Of a stretch of DNA of 64,000 bases, positions 43,644 to 55,511 are shown piece by piece (the first letter of the stretch is position 1; each line of letters opens with the position of its first letter). Location: positions 6,138,501 to 6,202,500 of the forward strand of contig JAYKKI010000060.1 in assembly GCA_039881145.1 (NCBI GenBank), given 5' to 3'. Origin of the DNA: Druceiella hillmani. Its lineage: Eukaryota > Arthropoda > Insecta > Lepidoptera > Hepialidae. A program made the position numbers and the translations under genes. The notes below the pieces were generated by a model. It was not told the DNA's origin and did no database searches. It worked only from the letters and a program-made list of their open reading frames with translations.

Positions 43644-46600
43644 ATTAATCAATAATTATAAAAGATAGAATACATATAGATTTGGAGAGGATCGCTAGTT
43701 TATTTTAAATTGAAAGTGAGTGATTGTTATGAAATATGTAACACCTTTAATAGCTGGAGAGAAAATGTATGGAGGACAGATTATGATATTTCCCTCGTTA
43801 TTTGGTTTTATTCAACCTTAGGTTTGTTAGGTGTGTTAATTAACGTATTCTGATTAACTTTATATACTTTTATTTTATTATATTTGATCACACACACATA
43901 CTTTTATTTAAATATTATTCATTCATTCACATTCACAACTATTTTCATGCCACATACACATCACCAAAAAAAATGGTATAAATACAATAATGAATGTAGA
44001 TAGATCATTATAAATTAACGAGATCTAACCTACAGTTAATTAAAATTAAAAGGAATCACCACTATGAAGGCCCCAAAAACAGATCTTACATCTATTGTTT
44101 AAGGATAGTGGAATACATATATTACAAAATTTGATGTTATGATATCTTGGCCACATGTCAAGATAACTAACTGTTATCAGTAGGTCCTTCCACCTGTCGC
44201 TGGCACTTTTTGCGAGATCGTGAAACATCTTACATTTTTTGCTTTTCATACCACATAAGTAATTAAATTACTTTTATCAATATTTGAGATGGTATTAAGT
44301 GTTGGAACATTTCATAGCGTTTTACGAGAAATAGCATGGGTATTACAGTATTCTGTTTTACCTTCAGAAATGAATTTATTGTAAATCAGCCGTTATTAAG
44401 TGTTATTTTGTGTGAAAACGTAATATTCATGGGTCTGTGCTCCTCCTTTGTATTTGGTGGGATCAACAGGGTGTGGTTTATAATGAACTGTTAAAACTAA
44501 ACAAAATGATCCCAGTTACTGATAACAACTAATGCACTTAAGTCGTGCCTTGAAGGAAAAACGGCCGGAATGGAGCGAAAGGCACGATAAAATTATTTTG
44601 CTGCATGGCAATGCTCGACAGCACGTAGCAAAACCAGTGAAAACATATCTACAAACACTGAAATGGGAAGTCCTAACCCACCCGCTTCTTATGAAGATTG
44701 TAAAAATTGTATCTATTCATGGATTGCCTCCAAGGATAATGCGTTCTTTCGACGGGGTATCTGTCTCCTACCCAAAAAATGGGAAAAAGTAGTGGCAAGC
44801 AACGGACAGTATTTTCATTAATGTATTTTTTTATTTCCATGTAAAATAAATTGTTATTTGTCTCAAAAAGTGCTACGAATTAATTCCAACTTGCAAAATA
44901 GATTAAACTATTTGTATGTCACAATGTCTGCCTATTTGAATCCACAAATTATATTACAAGATGTAGAAATACTCACCATCATCAAGGTAAGAGTGACTAG
45001 GGATGACACCAACACAGTCTTTCTTTTATACCTCTTCATAATGAGTGGAACGATTATAGAAACACCAAACTGTACACCTATAACAATGAGCGATGCATAG
45101 TTTGCGTCTATACTGGAACCGGCTGCTTTAAATATCGACGTCAAATAAAAGGTCAGCACAACATATCCTGACAATTGCTGTCCAGTAATTAGGGCAAAGA
45201 TGACGAGGAAATGTTTCAAGTACACATGGCGAGACCAGAGATCACTCAATTTGACTTTATCTTCTTTAGAGTTTAAGAGAACTTTTTCCTGGAGTTTTTG
45301 ATGTTCTTCATCAGCTTCGTCGATTGAGTACCCTCTTAACTTTTTTAGAGATTTTATTGCACCTTTGTCGTGGCCTAAAAAGAGTAGTAGAGATAATTGA
45401 AGTTGTGCAAATAAAAACGTCATGTTATTATGCGAATCAATTTCATATTGCTTTAATATGTTAATAAAATATACTGGCTTTTCTTAAAAATTATAATAAT
45501 ATACTTTATAATAGTATTGTAACGTACGTTAATAATATACGTTTAATAATAGTATTGTAACAGTGTCGATTTCATACAATAATTCTCTTAATACGATATA
45601 ATTTCCAACGTTCAACGTAGTGTTCAACAAACATAGTGTGTGAAAAATGTTATGAAATTTTAAATTCATGTAACAACAATCTGTAAGGGTCGTTTATACA
45701 CTATAATACAATACCGTTTGTTACACTATAATACAATACTAAAACTAAGAAGAAGCTAAGCAAAAATACATTACATGAAATATATATTTGTCCACATAAT
45801 ATTGTATAGGAGAAAAATCTGAATTTTATACAATTAGTAATACAATCAACTTCCTTTCCTTCTTTAAAATTGTTCGAAATGATTTTTTAAATATAATAGG
45901 TAGGTATTAAATATCACCAATTTTTTGGTAAATAAAAGTTAGTTATACCTTTTAGAATGTAAAAAACTGGACTTTCCGGTAGAAATAAGATTAAAACTAT
46001 GTAGGTTAGACACACAGCAAAGTTTGCATACGACGCTGCCGTATATGACAGGAATGGTGTTATCGAATACTGTAGCAATTGCCCAAACACCGTTGCTGCC
46101 TGGAATGAGGAGGTTATATGCCCACGTATTTCTTCCTAGAAATAAAAATAATATTTTGTTTTATTTATCTGTATAATAATATTTGTTCCTTGATATATTT
46201 TTTCTAGCTCTTTTTTACTACTGGGTACTTCATAGAATATTAGAAGCATTGACATGAGAATATGCAGCAGATGGATCAAATAGTGGATCTGCCCTCTCCG
46301 TGGTTCACAGGTAAAGGTAATTTTAATCAATCTCCTCCGTAAATATGAGGGTGGATTGAAAGGTTCACAGCTTCATAGAGATATTATTATAATATAGTAG
46401 CCAAATTTACCAGTTCACCATAGTATTCTGTTAGGACAAAGTGCACGCTCACACATCCTCAGAAAGCATGACTGAAATCCATATTTGTGGGTTTAAATTC
46501 ACACCACGACACCCTTATTCATCATCTGATTTTCATCTTAGACACCATCTAACTTTCATCTCTTTCCCCATTTAAAATAAACAGTTAGGGTTAACAAACA

Positions 46601-49600
46601 TTTACATTAAATGAAGGAGCTGAAGATGTAATAAACGTGTATTTTAAGGGTTCTAAAGGAACATATTTAGAAGTAATGCAATGGCTTTAGAAATAAGATA
46701 AAAGAACTGTATCATGCTAGACCGTCACTATGATGAAAAATGAAAAAGATTTAGTAAAAACCTGTATTTAGTTTTATAACAGGCCACGAATTTGTCATTA
46801 AAATAAAATAAAACATGTACATTTCTTTTAATTTACTTTATGCTATTATTACTAATAAACAAAAAAAAAACTAAAACCCTGGTCAGCTCAGCTCTGGTAC
46901 AGCCATATACCACAAGTAGACTTGAAAAGTATTCTTCTAAGTCATGACGGGTCATAATGTGGCTAAGGTCTATTAACTGCGAAAACATATTAACGTGTTC
47001 AGTGTGACATGTGGTTTTGGATGTGTTACGTCACACCAATCTTAATGGTAAAAAAGTTTTTAATTAACTGAATTTTATTTTTCTTTAAATAAATACCTTT
47101 AATCCATGAATTGGAATAAATGTAAATTATTATAAAGTAATATAAGAAATTTGAATAAAAATTGCAATAAAAGAATGTAACGATTATGGTAATCATGAAT
47201 CATCACCGAATGAAACCTTAGTAAACTCAAAATATGTCAATGTTTTTTCAAACTCACTAGTACACAGTCTTCGACTTGTTTCATATTAGTTCAACTAAAC
47301 AACATATTTTCTTACTGGCAAGCTTTATATTCATAAGCCAGCATTTAATTTCTTTATTTTTAAATGATGATGGATGATAATGGGGTAGGATACTAAATTA
47401 TGGAATTTTTATGAAGTTAAATCTTATGACGTTAATGAAGTTAATCTAATCTACAATAAAGTACACAGAAACATTGTGTCCTAACTTAATAACTGAGTAC
47501 AGTTATGTTTATCATTTTACAATAGATACAAATAACAGTGTGTAATCTTATGCACAACATTATATAGATGATTTTAGTTATTAAATTATGCTTATTCATA
47601 TAAAATCAGAACATTGTACAAAGGAAGAGGGTTGGTAAGGACAATTTTTCGCCCATCATACTCGAAAAAAACATTCGGTTTCAGAATATTTTTAAATACC
47701 TTTGTATAGTTAAATATATAGTAAGTCATAGAAATTATTGCCCAAAAAGAGTGTTTCGCTTTTTTTGTACATTGTTGTCATTTTTTTGCTTTGAATTATT
47801 TTGTTAAGAAACATTCCATAAACCATATTGACTTTGACTTACAAGGATACTACTCTTAATAAGCTTGTATATGAGTACTATATTATTCTTGTTCACTGTG
47901 TGTTTCTACACAATATAGATAAATATATTTTGCATGAGAGTATCAGCTGTGCTGCGATCAGAACTTGTTCAGATGTGTTTTGCTACACTTAAAAAGTATT
48001 TATGTATCGTAGATATCAAAATTTTGTTCTGAAACTGTAGTTGTTGAAAAACTTAATAATAATAATGCCTGCAAGCCGATGTGATTGTTGTAAAACATGG
48101 CAAAAAACAAATAGCGATTTCTGTATCTGTTCTAATAGAAAAGTTATACGTATACTTAGAAGTTCTAAAAACTGAGATCTGCAGAATGATTTTAAGTTGT
48201 ATTCTAAATGCAGATGAAATGCATTTCATGTGGCTCGTGCTCAAAATACTTCTATTCCATCTTCCGTAGTGAAAACAAGAGTTCTTGCTTTAACGAGTAA
48301 TACTAACTACACCACGAAGAAACCTAATGTACATTTATCAATACCTCATTGTCATAACTCCAATATGTGTTGTATAATATGAAAGTGTCTCTTAACTGTA
48401 CCACTGAACTATCTCTTAACTGTACCAAAAGTAGCATGAACCTTTAAAATGGAATCTATATTGGTTTTGGTAAACGGTGCTGGAAAACTCATATTAACAG
48501 ATCGGTATTCAGTGAATTGGCTCTGCAAGATTTATGCCCTATAAGTGACATTACATCAATATTATGAAAAAAATATTGAATGTCTTTTTACCAATTTCAG
48601 AAAGGTAGCAAAAAAAGAGGTCTCGACTTCGACACACAGGAACAGCAAAATTTGGTCCTCGAAAGTGAAGTCACATCGTACTTGCTTGACAATATTACTT
48701 ATTAAACTTAGAACTGGTCTCTCTAGCAGTGTTCTGTCCACATTATTCAATACAAAAAAGAGATTAATATCATCTTCTCTGCGATGTGCACACTATGCCT
48801 TGATGGAGAACTTTGTGCTACTACATCTTGGGACAGTAATATATAACCAGAACACATATTATTGAAAATGTAAACAGAACACATATTATTGAAAATGTAA
48901 CCAGAACACATGTTATTGAAAATGTAACCAGAACACATATTATTGAAAATGTAACCAGAACACATGTTATTGAAAATGTAACCAGAATACATATTATTAA
49001 AAAATATACAAGGTTGATGATGATGTACTTTTCCCATTTTGAAGACGTCTTGGCTGTAGCATCCACAAGATAGACTAAGTATATATAGTTTCTGAATAAC
49101 TTCATAAAAACACAAGTAATCCAAAAGAAAAATCTGTTTTAGAAAGCTAAAACATCATATATTTTGGTTATTGCAAAATAAAACCAAAAGAATTAATAAT
49201 AAGAAGTCGTAATATATAACAATGACTCTACTGACCACTGTTTTGAATGAAAAGATGTTTATTGCACCTTTACTCGAGAAATACATAAAAGGGAGACAGT
49301 TCTTAGTAATAATAGAATACGCAGATATACAGATTTGTATTTTATTACCTACAATGTTAGTGTATTTATACACAATGTAAGTATTTTACAAGTAGTCTCA
49401 AACTTTTGGCCATCAGTGTATATTAAATAAAAATGGACACATTATCAGAGAGTGGCTGAAGTCAACTGATGTAATGATTGTTGATAAAGGCTTTCGTGAT
49501 TGTTTGGAACTTCCAGAAGAAATGGATCTCGTACATGAAATGCCTAGATTCCTAAACAAGCAGCAACAGTTTTCAATGGAGATTGCTTACAAGACAAGTC

Positions 49601-52600
49601 TTATGACCAAAGTCAGGTGGGTCATTGAAGCAGTTAATGGTCAGTTGAAAAACCGGAGAGCATTGGATAAAGTAATACGAAACACGCAAATACCCTATAT
49701 TGATGACTATGTGCGAATAATACGTACTGTTCTCAATGTTCTTCATCCTACAAAGATCAAAAACATCAAAGATGATGAAATAATCACTCAAAGGGTGCTT
49801 TATTTGACTAAAAACCCTAATTACTTACACCAGATAGTTGAAGAGAAAGGATGGGCAATCTGGACTAGCCTAACTGATACAGATCTTTAAGATTTTCTTC
49901 GAGTGTTGTCCTTATCAACACTCCTCCTTTAATTACATGAAATTTAGTTTTTCACAAAAAGAAATATTTGTAACATACCGTTGTAATTTCTGTGACATAA
50001 GTCACCATGATGGGGAGAAGACCTGATCCAGCCCCTGCCATCAGCCTGCCCGCATATAACATAGCAACATTCACCGGATGAAGGAGTAGTGATTGTCCTA
50101 AGACAAACATCAAAGTGCCTGCTATGAAACCAGACTTACGACCCACCTTGTCAGATATAAAACTTGAGTATATTGGACCTGTATATACAAAAAATATTTT
50201 TAAAATTTATCAATTTCTTTAAAAAACTTAACTGAAGTTTAAAAACTTTAAAACAGTTTAAAAACTTTTAAAACTGAACTTTAAAAAGTTCCACATACAT
50301 ACAGACCCATTTATGTTATTCAATAGCATAAATTGTTTATAAATTAATACTATTAGAACATATTGTAAGTACATATATTTCATTAAAAGTACTCAAACAA
50401 TTCTTTATAAAAATACAATGCTTAATTTTATTAATCTATACTCATATTCAATTTTAACGTGATTTTTTAAATACTGTTTTTTTGCTTGTATGTAACTTAC
50501 AAATTATGTACATCAACATTAGTATAATTAGTATAGATTTCGATACTCCCATTCAGAGCTACACTCATTTTTATGAAATCTTAAATAACTAACACTTGTT
50601 TTGCAATTTTTGTGATGTAACATCTCCAGCAATTTTATGCTCTATTGTGAATTAAATTCTATCAAACTAATAAAATGGAATATTTTAATTAGTTTCTGTT
50701 CTTTTCGTATTTGAAAGATATTTATTCATAGAAGAACATAGTTTATAAGTATTGATAGATTTACTTGAAACGCACACTTATATTTTCCTCAACAAACGGA
50801 CATTTTATTAAACCATAGCTAATATAAACGTCAGGCATAGAGTACATAGTTAAACTAGTTGTCTACAGATATTGCTTCTGGTATTTTAACTTATTTTGAT
50901 TTAAAATCAATAATAAGCTTGCACACTGCTTAAAAAAAATTTGCACTGTCAAACACACACGTCACAAATTCCCATTTCTGTCACAATACAATTAGTATTT
51001 TAGTGACATCTACGTTTGATGCAGAGTCCTTATACTTGTCCAAATTTTTTTTGCAAGTTTTAATGATTCCTTTACACAATTACAATGATTGACCTGTCAT
51101 ATCTTCATTTTTACCTTTATCACAATTCTTCAAAGGAATGAAAGAATCATACCTTACTAGTACTTACCAATGGAGCTGAAACCTTGTTGGGAGCTTAGAG
51201 TGACTCAGAGAGGGTATAGATCACACAAAAACTAGTGAATAGGAACGAGTGACTCAGAGAGAAAAATAGGGTTGCGGGACATCATAAAACATGTTCCAAA
51301 GCTTATATGGCAATAGGTAGCTACATAACAAGCAAGCCCTACTTGTGGAATGGAGATGGTGCAAAGTGCTGGTGAATGAAGGCAATGTAAGGATATGTGT
51401 CCCTACAATGATATCAAAAGAGCAGCTGGAGTGAAATGAGTACAAAAACGTGAAATCGAGAGATGTGGAATAAAATGAAAGAGGCCTGTACCTATGCGGT
51501 AGAAAATGGCTAAAGAGGAAAGAAGAAGGAGATTACAAATTAAAAAGCTGGTTGTTTATCAATTGTTGGTTACCTAATAACTTTGCGAAAAAATTTGGTA
51601 TGCCTGGGTTTTTGTGGCAGAGTAATACATGGGAAAATGTATTTAGAGATTTGTTACTGAATCATGCCCAAACGTATCGACATATTTTTAATGAAATTCC
51701 GAATAGACATAATTCATGATTTTAACTAATATACAGATTATGTTTTACCAAAGAAAACAACGCAATTTTTAGGATGGAACTCTGTGTTTTTTTATACAAT
51801 AATAAATATTAATTAATAAAACATGCCAATAGTTGGCGCTATTCAATCTATCCTTAAACTAAAAATTCACAAAGATGAAACCACAGCCAAAACAAAGCGA
51901 AGTGCATATCTAATTCAATAACCTCTTTCTTTAGAAATTAATAAAAGTTCTATGGATTTTTCTAAGTTTCAAAAGTTTATTGATAATTTCTTTGAAAATT
52001 AAATACTGATATTTATTTTAAATTATATAAAACCAAACAACCTTTTTTAAAAATATTCAAGAACATAAAAATCAATAATACACACCTAAGGGTGCTGATA
52101 CATATACGAGGGAACCTATCCATGACATCTCGCTATCGGTTACAGGTCTGTCCAAAGGTGACTGCATCTCATCCTGGAGCTTCAACTGCATAGGTGCAGT
52201 CCAACTGACTACCATACCAATAATAAGTACGGAAATCATTGCTGTAAATATTTTAGGCTTCAATATATTTGTGAAATTTATTCTTATTTAATTAATTTAA
52301 AGATTAATTATATTTAAGTCATATGAGCTTACAGCAGTGGTATATATAAAAGGTCCAAACCCAAATAATATCTTTACTTGGACGCAGTGAAAATCACCAG
52401 TTATTGAGGCGGGTTGAGGTTACCAGTGAGGAAGTTGAACTCTCCATAAACCGAACCAAGACTAAAGTCATTTTTGTGAATGAAAAAGAACCTTTATGGG
52501 GTTGTGAAAAAGAAGTTCGCTACGTCGGTGCAAAGAACGTTATGTTGCAATTGACAAAGATGTGGAGAGACAGAAATATAGAGCGGAGAACCAAAATTAA

Positions 52601-54708
52601 TTTAATACAATATTTTTCTAAGGTTCTGAAACCTGACCTGAACCCATGTTTCTCTAGGTATAAAACTAATATAATTTTTAACTGAAATTTGAATTAAAAA
52701 AAAATTCATAAATAATTCATAGTTTGGCTAACAATTCAGGTGTTGTATAAAATAGAAAACTATTTTATACAACACCTGACTGATGAAAATCAATACTGAG
52801 TTACATGAGTTACAAATCAATACTGAGACTGACGAAAATCAATACTGAGTTACATTTATTTTATTTAAAAAATATATTACTTCTTTGCATTGCCTATATC
52901 AAAGATTATGTAAGCAAGGATAAGTGCTTTTTGAAATAAAGCGTGTAATAAATTATTTTTGTGTCAATTTTCAGAACTTTTTTTTCCTTTCTTACATAAA
53001 CCTATTTTTTATGTATGTTAAAAATATTATGCGCATATTTTTGTACATATATCCACTCTACCCGCATATTTACTGGATGGGTTTGACTGCCTCAATTGAT
53101 AATTTAAGTTTCCTCTGTCTGCAGTTGTCTGTTACTATACAATAAAAGATATTGAATCGTTGAAGAAAAGAATTTTAAGTAAAATAATATAATATGACTA
53201 ACGTAAACAGCCTTTACAAAATTACCCATAACTTTTATTCACCATATCTTGAGATCAGCCCCATAGTAACTATCATACTACATCAAAACCCTTTTCAATG
53301 ATATATAGCTGATCTCTATTGGTGGTCGGACCAAGTCCCATACATTTTTGCATATGAAACATATGGAACTCTCCGCACGAAAATATATGGGACTTAAAAA
53401 GGAGAATAAGGTTAAACTGACAAAAAGCGGGGAACTTTATAAATCAGGAATAACTACTCTCCCTGATAGATGGCAGAGTACCATGATAGAAACAATATTT
53501 ATCAACAAGTTACAACTTTTCCCTATTAATTTGCTTTTATTTTAATACAAAAAAAACTTATGGTAACCCTACTAATATGTAAAATAGTAATGACCGTTCT
53601 CATGCTTTTGACATATTATTTCTGTTTACATTAAAAGCATAATTTGAAAATAATAATTTGAAAGAATTTAAAAGAATTCAAGTTACATTGTCTCAATTAT
53701 TCGTCGTCCAAACTAAGGGAAAGTATACCACTGAAGTCCCTTGATTTTAATTTTATTAAAATAACAATGAAACATTGAAATATCATGTTTTATATTTCAT
53801 TACATTAATATATGTAACACAATTATAAAATTAAACTTTGATTTGAAAATGTATTAATCCAAGTTGGTTTGTTTTTTTTTTTATTTTCATGTATATTTCA
53901 ATAACACTGATAAGCAGCAAACATTTTTTGATACTTCATAATTTAGATCATTTTCCGTTCACCTTTTTTGCCATTATTTGAATTGAATTTAATTGAATAT
54001 AACATAAATTGAATATAAATAAGACTTAATTCAAACCAAATGACAATGGTAATATAAACAAAACATCAAAGAAACAAAAACAAACATATATACACTAAAA
54101 ATACCCGTTGCACACTGACTGCATTTTCATTGCATAATGTTATTAGGTAAATCACCATTATCAGACAACTAGTATTAGGAATAATGGACTTATAGTGCTA
54201 TGAATGATGGTGTCTATGAAGTAACTTAAAACAAGAAACGGTAAACTGAGGAATAATGAGCAAAATATTGTATATCATTATTTAATACGATATAACTCAA
54301 AACAACTTCTTGAGCAAAATATTCTATTTCAGATTTTTTTTAAAGTCTCGCTCAATATAATCATTTATTATTTAAAAACTAGGTAAAACTGAGAACAGAT
54401 ACTTTTTTGAACATTTAACTTCGAATAAAATATTTTGTTATTTGTCTTTCTACATATAAATTATTAAATAACTTTCAAAATTACTATTCCAATATAAAAT
54501 GTTATTTTGTCAATAGTATGTACATTGCTAGTCTAAATAAAACATTACTAGAGGACTTTAAATTAATATTTATCATAAAAAGAAATATCTATAAAAATTT
54601 CATTCAAAGTAAAAAACAAATTGATTTCATTATCAACTCACCAATTCCGGAGTAAAAACATTGTCTAAAATTCTTTCCAAAAGTGAATTTTAAAAATGGG
54701 ATTGGCAT
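39891..54708 (-). CDS. Gene B: Tret1-like facilitated trehalose/sugar transporter, complete (seven exons)
   Basis: Exons, in coding order, are 54708-54642, 52241-52086, 50178-49979, 46135-45949, 45374-44977, 42275-42164 and 40150-39891. They sum to 1380 nt with every phase compatible, giving 459 residues and a stop, a usual length for Tret1-like proteins. Visible signatures: a 22-residue cytoplasmic N-terminus starting MPIPFLKFTFGK; DKVGRK after TM2; AGRLMAGAGSG in TM4; EEIRG; PESP; GQQLSG in TM7; YSLGLGPIPW in TM10; and PETKGKTIEEL at the end. The second DxxGRR loop is worn (IMKRYKRKTVL). The protein should be a 12-TM plasma-membrane sugar facilitator. The introns hold several transposon relics, but the reading frame is intact. 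It converges on gene A. Confidence 0.92.
41013..41058. repeat. Snap-back hairpin, perfect 19-bp arms, 8-nt loop
   Basis: GTGACTAATGTGTTTTCTA, loop GTACATAA, TAGAAAACACATTAGTCAC. A third, partial AGAAAACACATTA copy lies at 40990. In the last intron of gene B. Confidence 0.92.
41619..41751. repeat. 15-bp hairpin followed by a 45-bp tandem duplication
   Basis: Arms TAAATGGATAGTATA (41619-41633) and TATACTATCCATTTA (41644-41658). Then two units with CTCTTTAGTCTAGTGCCCGA / CTCTTTGGTCTAGTGCCCGC at 41661 and 41707. Confidence 0.85.
42164..42275 (-). CDS. Gene B exon: TM9 to start of TM10
   Basis: The 112-nt exon encodes SGIAVYFQLLGLDHPA, the TM9-TM10 loop and IMGYSL plus one base of Gly before GTAATT. 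Length and phases equal gene A 18898-19009. Confidence 0.92.
42498..43255. repeat. Minisatellite, about 56-bp unit, in gene B intron
   Basis: The repeated words are TTTTTATTGATTAAAAACAT, TTATTTGCATTTATTTCTAT and TGATTACAAGCACTTA. About a dozen imperfect units, some reduced to a 23-bp sub-unit. One strand is almost free of G. The array lies between the TM8 and TM9 exons. Confidence 0.92.
43579..43641. repeat. (TA)n microsatellite
   Basis: About 31 uninterrupted TA units in the same intron as the minisatellite. Confidence 0.92.
44400..44822 (+). pseudogene. Fifth mariner transposase relic (mauritiana-like)
   Basis: The plus strand reads WWDQQGVVYNELL, then after stops HLSRALKEKRPEW, ERHDKIILLHGNARQHVAKP, LQTLKWEVLTHP, and after a deletion and frameshift SWIASKDNAFFRRGICLLPK, KWEKVVASNGQYFH and stop. 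The second catalytic Asp is Gly (HGNARQ for HDNARP), and the block with the third Asp is deleted. It lies inside a gene B intron on the opposite strand. Confidence 0.85.
44977..45374 (-). CDS. Gene B exon: central loop, TM7 and TM8
   Basis: The exon starts HDKGAIKSLKKLRG, continues through a charged loop rich in Glu and Lys, then ITGQQLSG (TM7), SSIDANYASL and TM8, and ends LTLMM in phase 0 before GTGAGT. In gene A the same region is two exons. The second conserved loop reads IMKRYKRKTVL, lacking the Asp and Gly of DxxGRR that gene A keeps. Confidence 0.92.
45949..46135 (-). CDS. Gene B exon: TM6 and PESP box
   Basis: The 62 codons begin EEIRGHITSSFQAATVFG after TTCCTAG's minus-strand equivalent (TTTCTAG) and end LPESPVFYILK plus one base of Gly before GTATAA. 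It aligns with gene A 6298-6487 over its whole length with the same phases. Confidence 0.92.
48845..49006 (+). repeat. 27-bp minisatellite, six units
   Basis: The unit is AACCAGAACACATATTATTG plus AAAATGT. Units start every 27 bases from 48845 to 48980, with one to three changes each. Multiples of 27 keep frames open on both strands, which explains the artificial open frames there. Confidence 0.95.
49405..49890 (+). pseudogene. Transposase C-terminal fragment, open frame
   Basis: The frame is open from about 49402 to the TAA at 49888-49890. It contains STDVMIVDKGFRD (second catalytic Asp), MPRFLNKQQQFS, KVRWVIEAVNGQLKNRRALD (catalytic Glu) and YIDDYVRIIRTVLNVL. The first Asp and the N-terminal part are not joined to it. 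An in-frame ATG at 49474 gives 138 codons. It is better preserved than the other transposon relics here. Confidence 0.75.
49979..50178 (-). CDS. Gene B exon: TM2-TM5, first GRK motif
   Basis: Two bases after ATATACAG complete Gly. The exon then reads PIYSSFISDKVGRKSG, TM3, HPVNVAMLYAGRLMAGAGSG (TM4) and VTYVTEITT (PVYxxEI-like), ending in phase 0 before GTATGT. It holds 66 full codons. The corresponding gene A exon is not in the window. Confidence 0.92.
50179..52085 (-). other. Gene B intron between TM1 and TM2 exons
   Basis: Nothing clear. A patch at about 51170-51540 is richer in GC and has GTGACTCAGAGAG twice (51196, 51249), suggesting an unrecognised old repeat. Confidence 0.4.
52086..52241 (-). 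CDS. Gene B exon: TM1 and first loop
   Basis: After ATTTACAG the exon encodes AMISVLIIGMVVSW (TM1), an extracellular loop with SPLDRPVTDSEMSWIGS, and the start of TM2 (LVYVSAPL). It ends in phase 1 before GTGTGT. The SEMSWIGSL stretch is a hallmark of Tret1-type transporters. Confidence 0.9.
52404..52690 (+). pseudogene. LINE reverse-transcriptase C-terminal fragment
   Basis: The open frame reads EEVELSINRTKTKVIFVN, EVRYVGA and LQLTKMWRDRNIERRTKIN then LIQYF. This is the typical order near the end of an insect non-LTR RT (INxxKTK, YLG loop, LxKIWKDRxIxxKTKxxL). It lies in the first intron of gene B. The frame is open but is only a fragment. Confidence 0.8.
52737..52778. repeat. Snap-back hairpin, perfect 19-bp arms, 4-nt loop
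   Basis: CAGGTGTTGTATAAAATAG, AAAA, CTATTTTATACAACACCTG. Confidence 0.92.
53348..53545 (+). pseudogene. Possible mariner transposase C-terminal fragment
   Basis: LYKSGITTLPDRWQSTM resembles the last block of mariner transposases (YxxGIxxLxxRWxxC). Only about 20 residues match, so this is tentative. Confidence 0.35.
53560..54640 (-). other. Remainder of gene B first intron
   Basis: AT-rich, with no recognised element. Confidence 0.4.
54642..54708 (-). CDS. Gene B first coding exon
   Basis: Reading the minus strand, ATG at 54708-54706 opens 22 codons ending FYSGI plus one G, directly before a strong donor GTGAGT. The single base joins CA at the start of the next exon to make Ala, followed by MISVLIIG of TM1. 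I chose this start because the phase fits and because the RQ-containing N-terminus is typical of the family. If it were wrong, translation could start at the Met at 52239, leaving no cytoplasmic N-terminus. Confidence 0.75.
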
Positions 54709-55511
54709 TTTTGTTCGTTTGCAGAAAAATAAGTGCTGCCAGACTTATCTGTGACAAAGGAAATAAGAAAAAAATAATATCTGTCTGTATATAAAAATTA
54801 TCCATACGATAGTTATCAAAGAATACCAAAGGATAAACGAAGATAAGATGCATTGCGATAAGTTACTTTGATATTATAAGCAATTTAGATAAAAATTTTC
54901 CTTTTTATAGCAGCATGCATAAATTATGCTCTGTAATAATTTATCATATGCGGCTAATTCCATCAAATAAGATGTAAATATTAGCAATATTAATAAAAAA
55001 ATTAAATATGCTTCATGCAGCATGTAGCATCTATGATAATTTAATTTTCTGAAGCAAAATGCATATCATGCATGCATAACATAATTAAAATATTAGATGT
55101 AATAAAATAAGTATTGATAATGAATCTATTTAAGAGGGGCCATTATTACAGTATGATGTACAGTTACATTATTGAATTTATTAAATAATTCTACAACAAC
55201 AAATAATATAATTTTATGAAAATGGGTATTTAACCTTTTTTCACATTTTTTGTAAAAATGTTTTAAAACTGTAGAGTACGTTTAAAAAAAACTTGGGATG
55301 AAAAAAGTAATGTATAAAACAATCGAAACTTCTGAATAGGGAAACGTTTAAATTTTTTGTACATTAAATTGAAAAAGTTATTATGCACAATTCTCGACCT
55401 CTAAATAAGGCCTTTATATATCCACTACCCGGCATTTTCAAATCAGATGGGATCAATCAAATATTAGCCTAATTAGGAACAATTTAACAGCTGAACATTA
55501 AAATGTTTTTA

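Larger units (their letters stand above)
48050..49895 (+). mobile_element. ISL2EU/Harbinger-like (DDE_Tnp_4) transposon relic
   Basis: Parts occur in order. 48066-48180 encodes a Cys-rich N-terminus (MPASRCDCCKTWQK...). 48545-48835 holds ILLIKLRTGLSSSVLSTLFN, a conserved helix of this transposase type. 49405-49890 is the catalytic C-terminus. A 27-bp minisatellite (48845-49006) and unrelated sequence separate the last two. The first catalytic Asp region is missing. It sits in the third coding intron of gene B, opposite strand. Superfamily naming is by resemblance. Confidence 0.7.

Noticed and set aside
48747..49124. 125- and 94-codon repetitive frames on the minus strand
   Set aside because: They arise from the 27-bp minisatellite, which keeps frames open.
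52237..52263. Start of gene B at the TTG near 52263 or the ATG at 52239
   Set aside because: The TTG lies inside the intron before a good acceptor. The ATG at 52239 would leave no N-terminal tail, and a phase-compatible upstream exon exists at 54642-54708.
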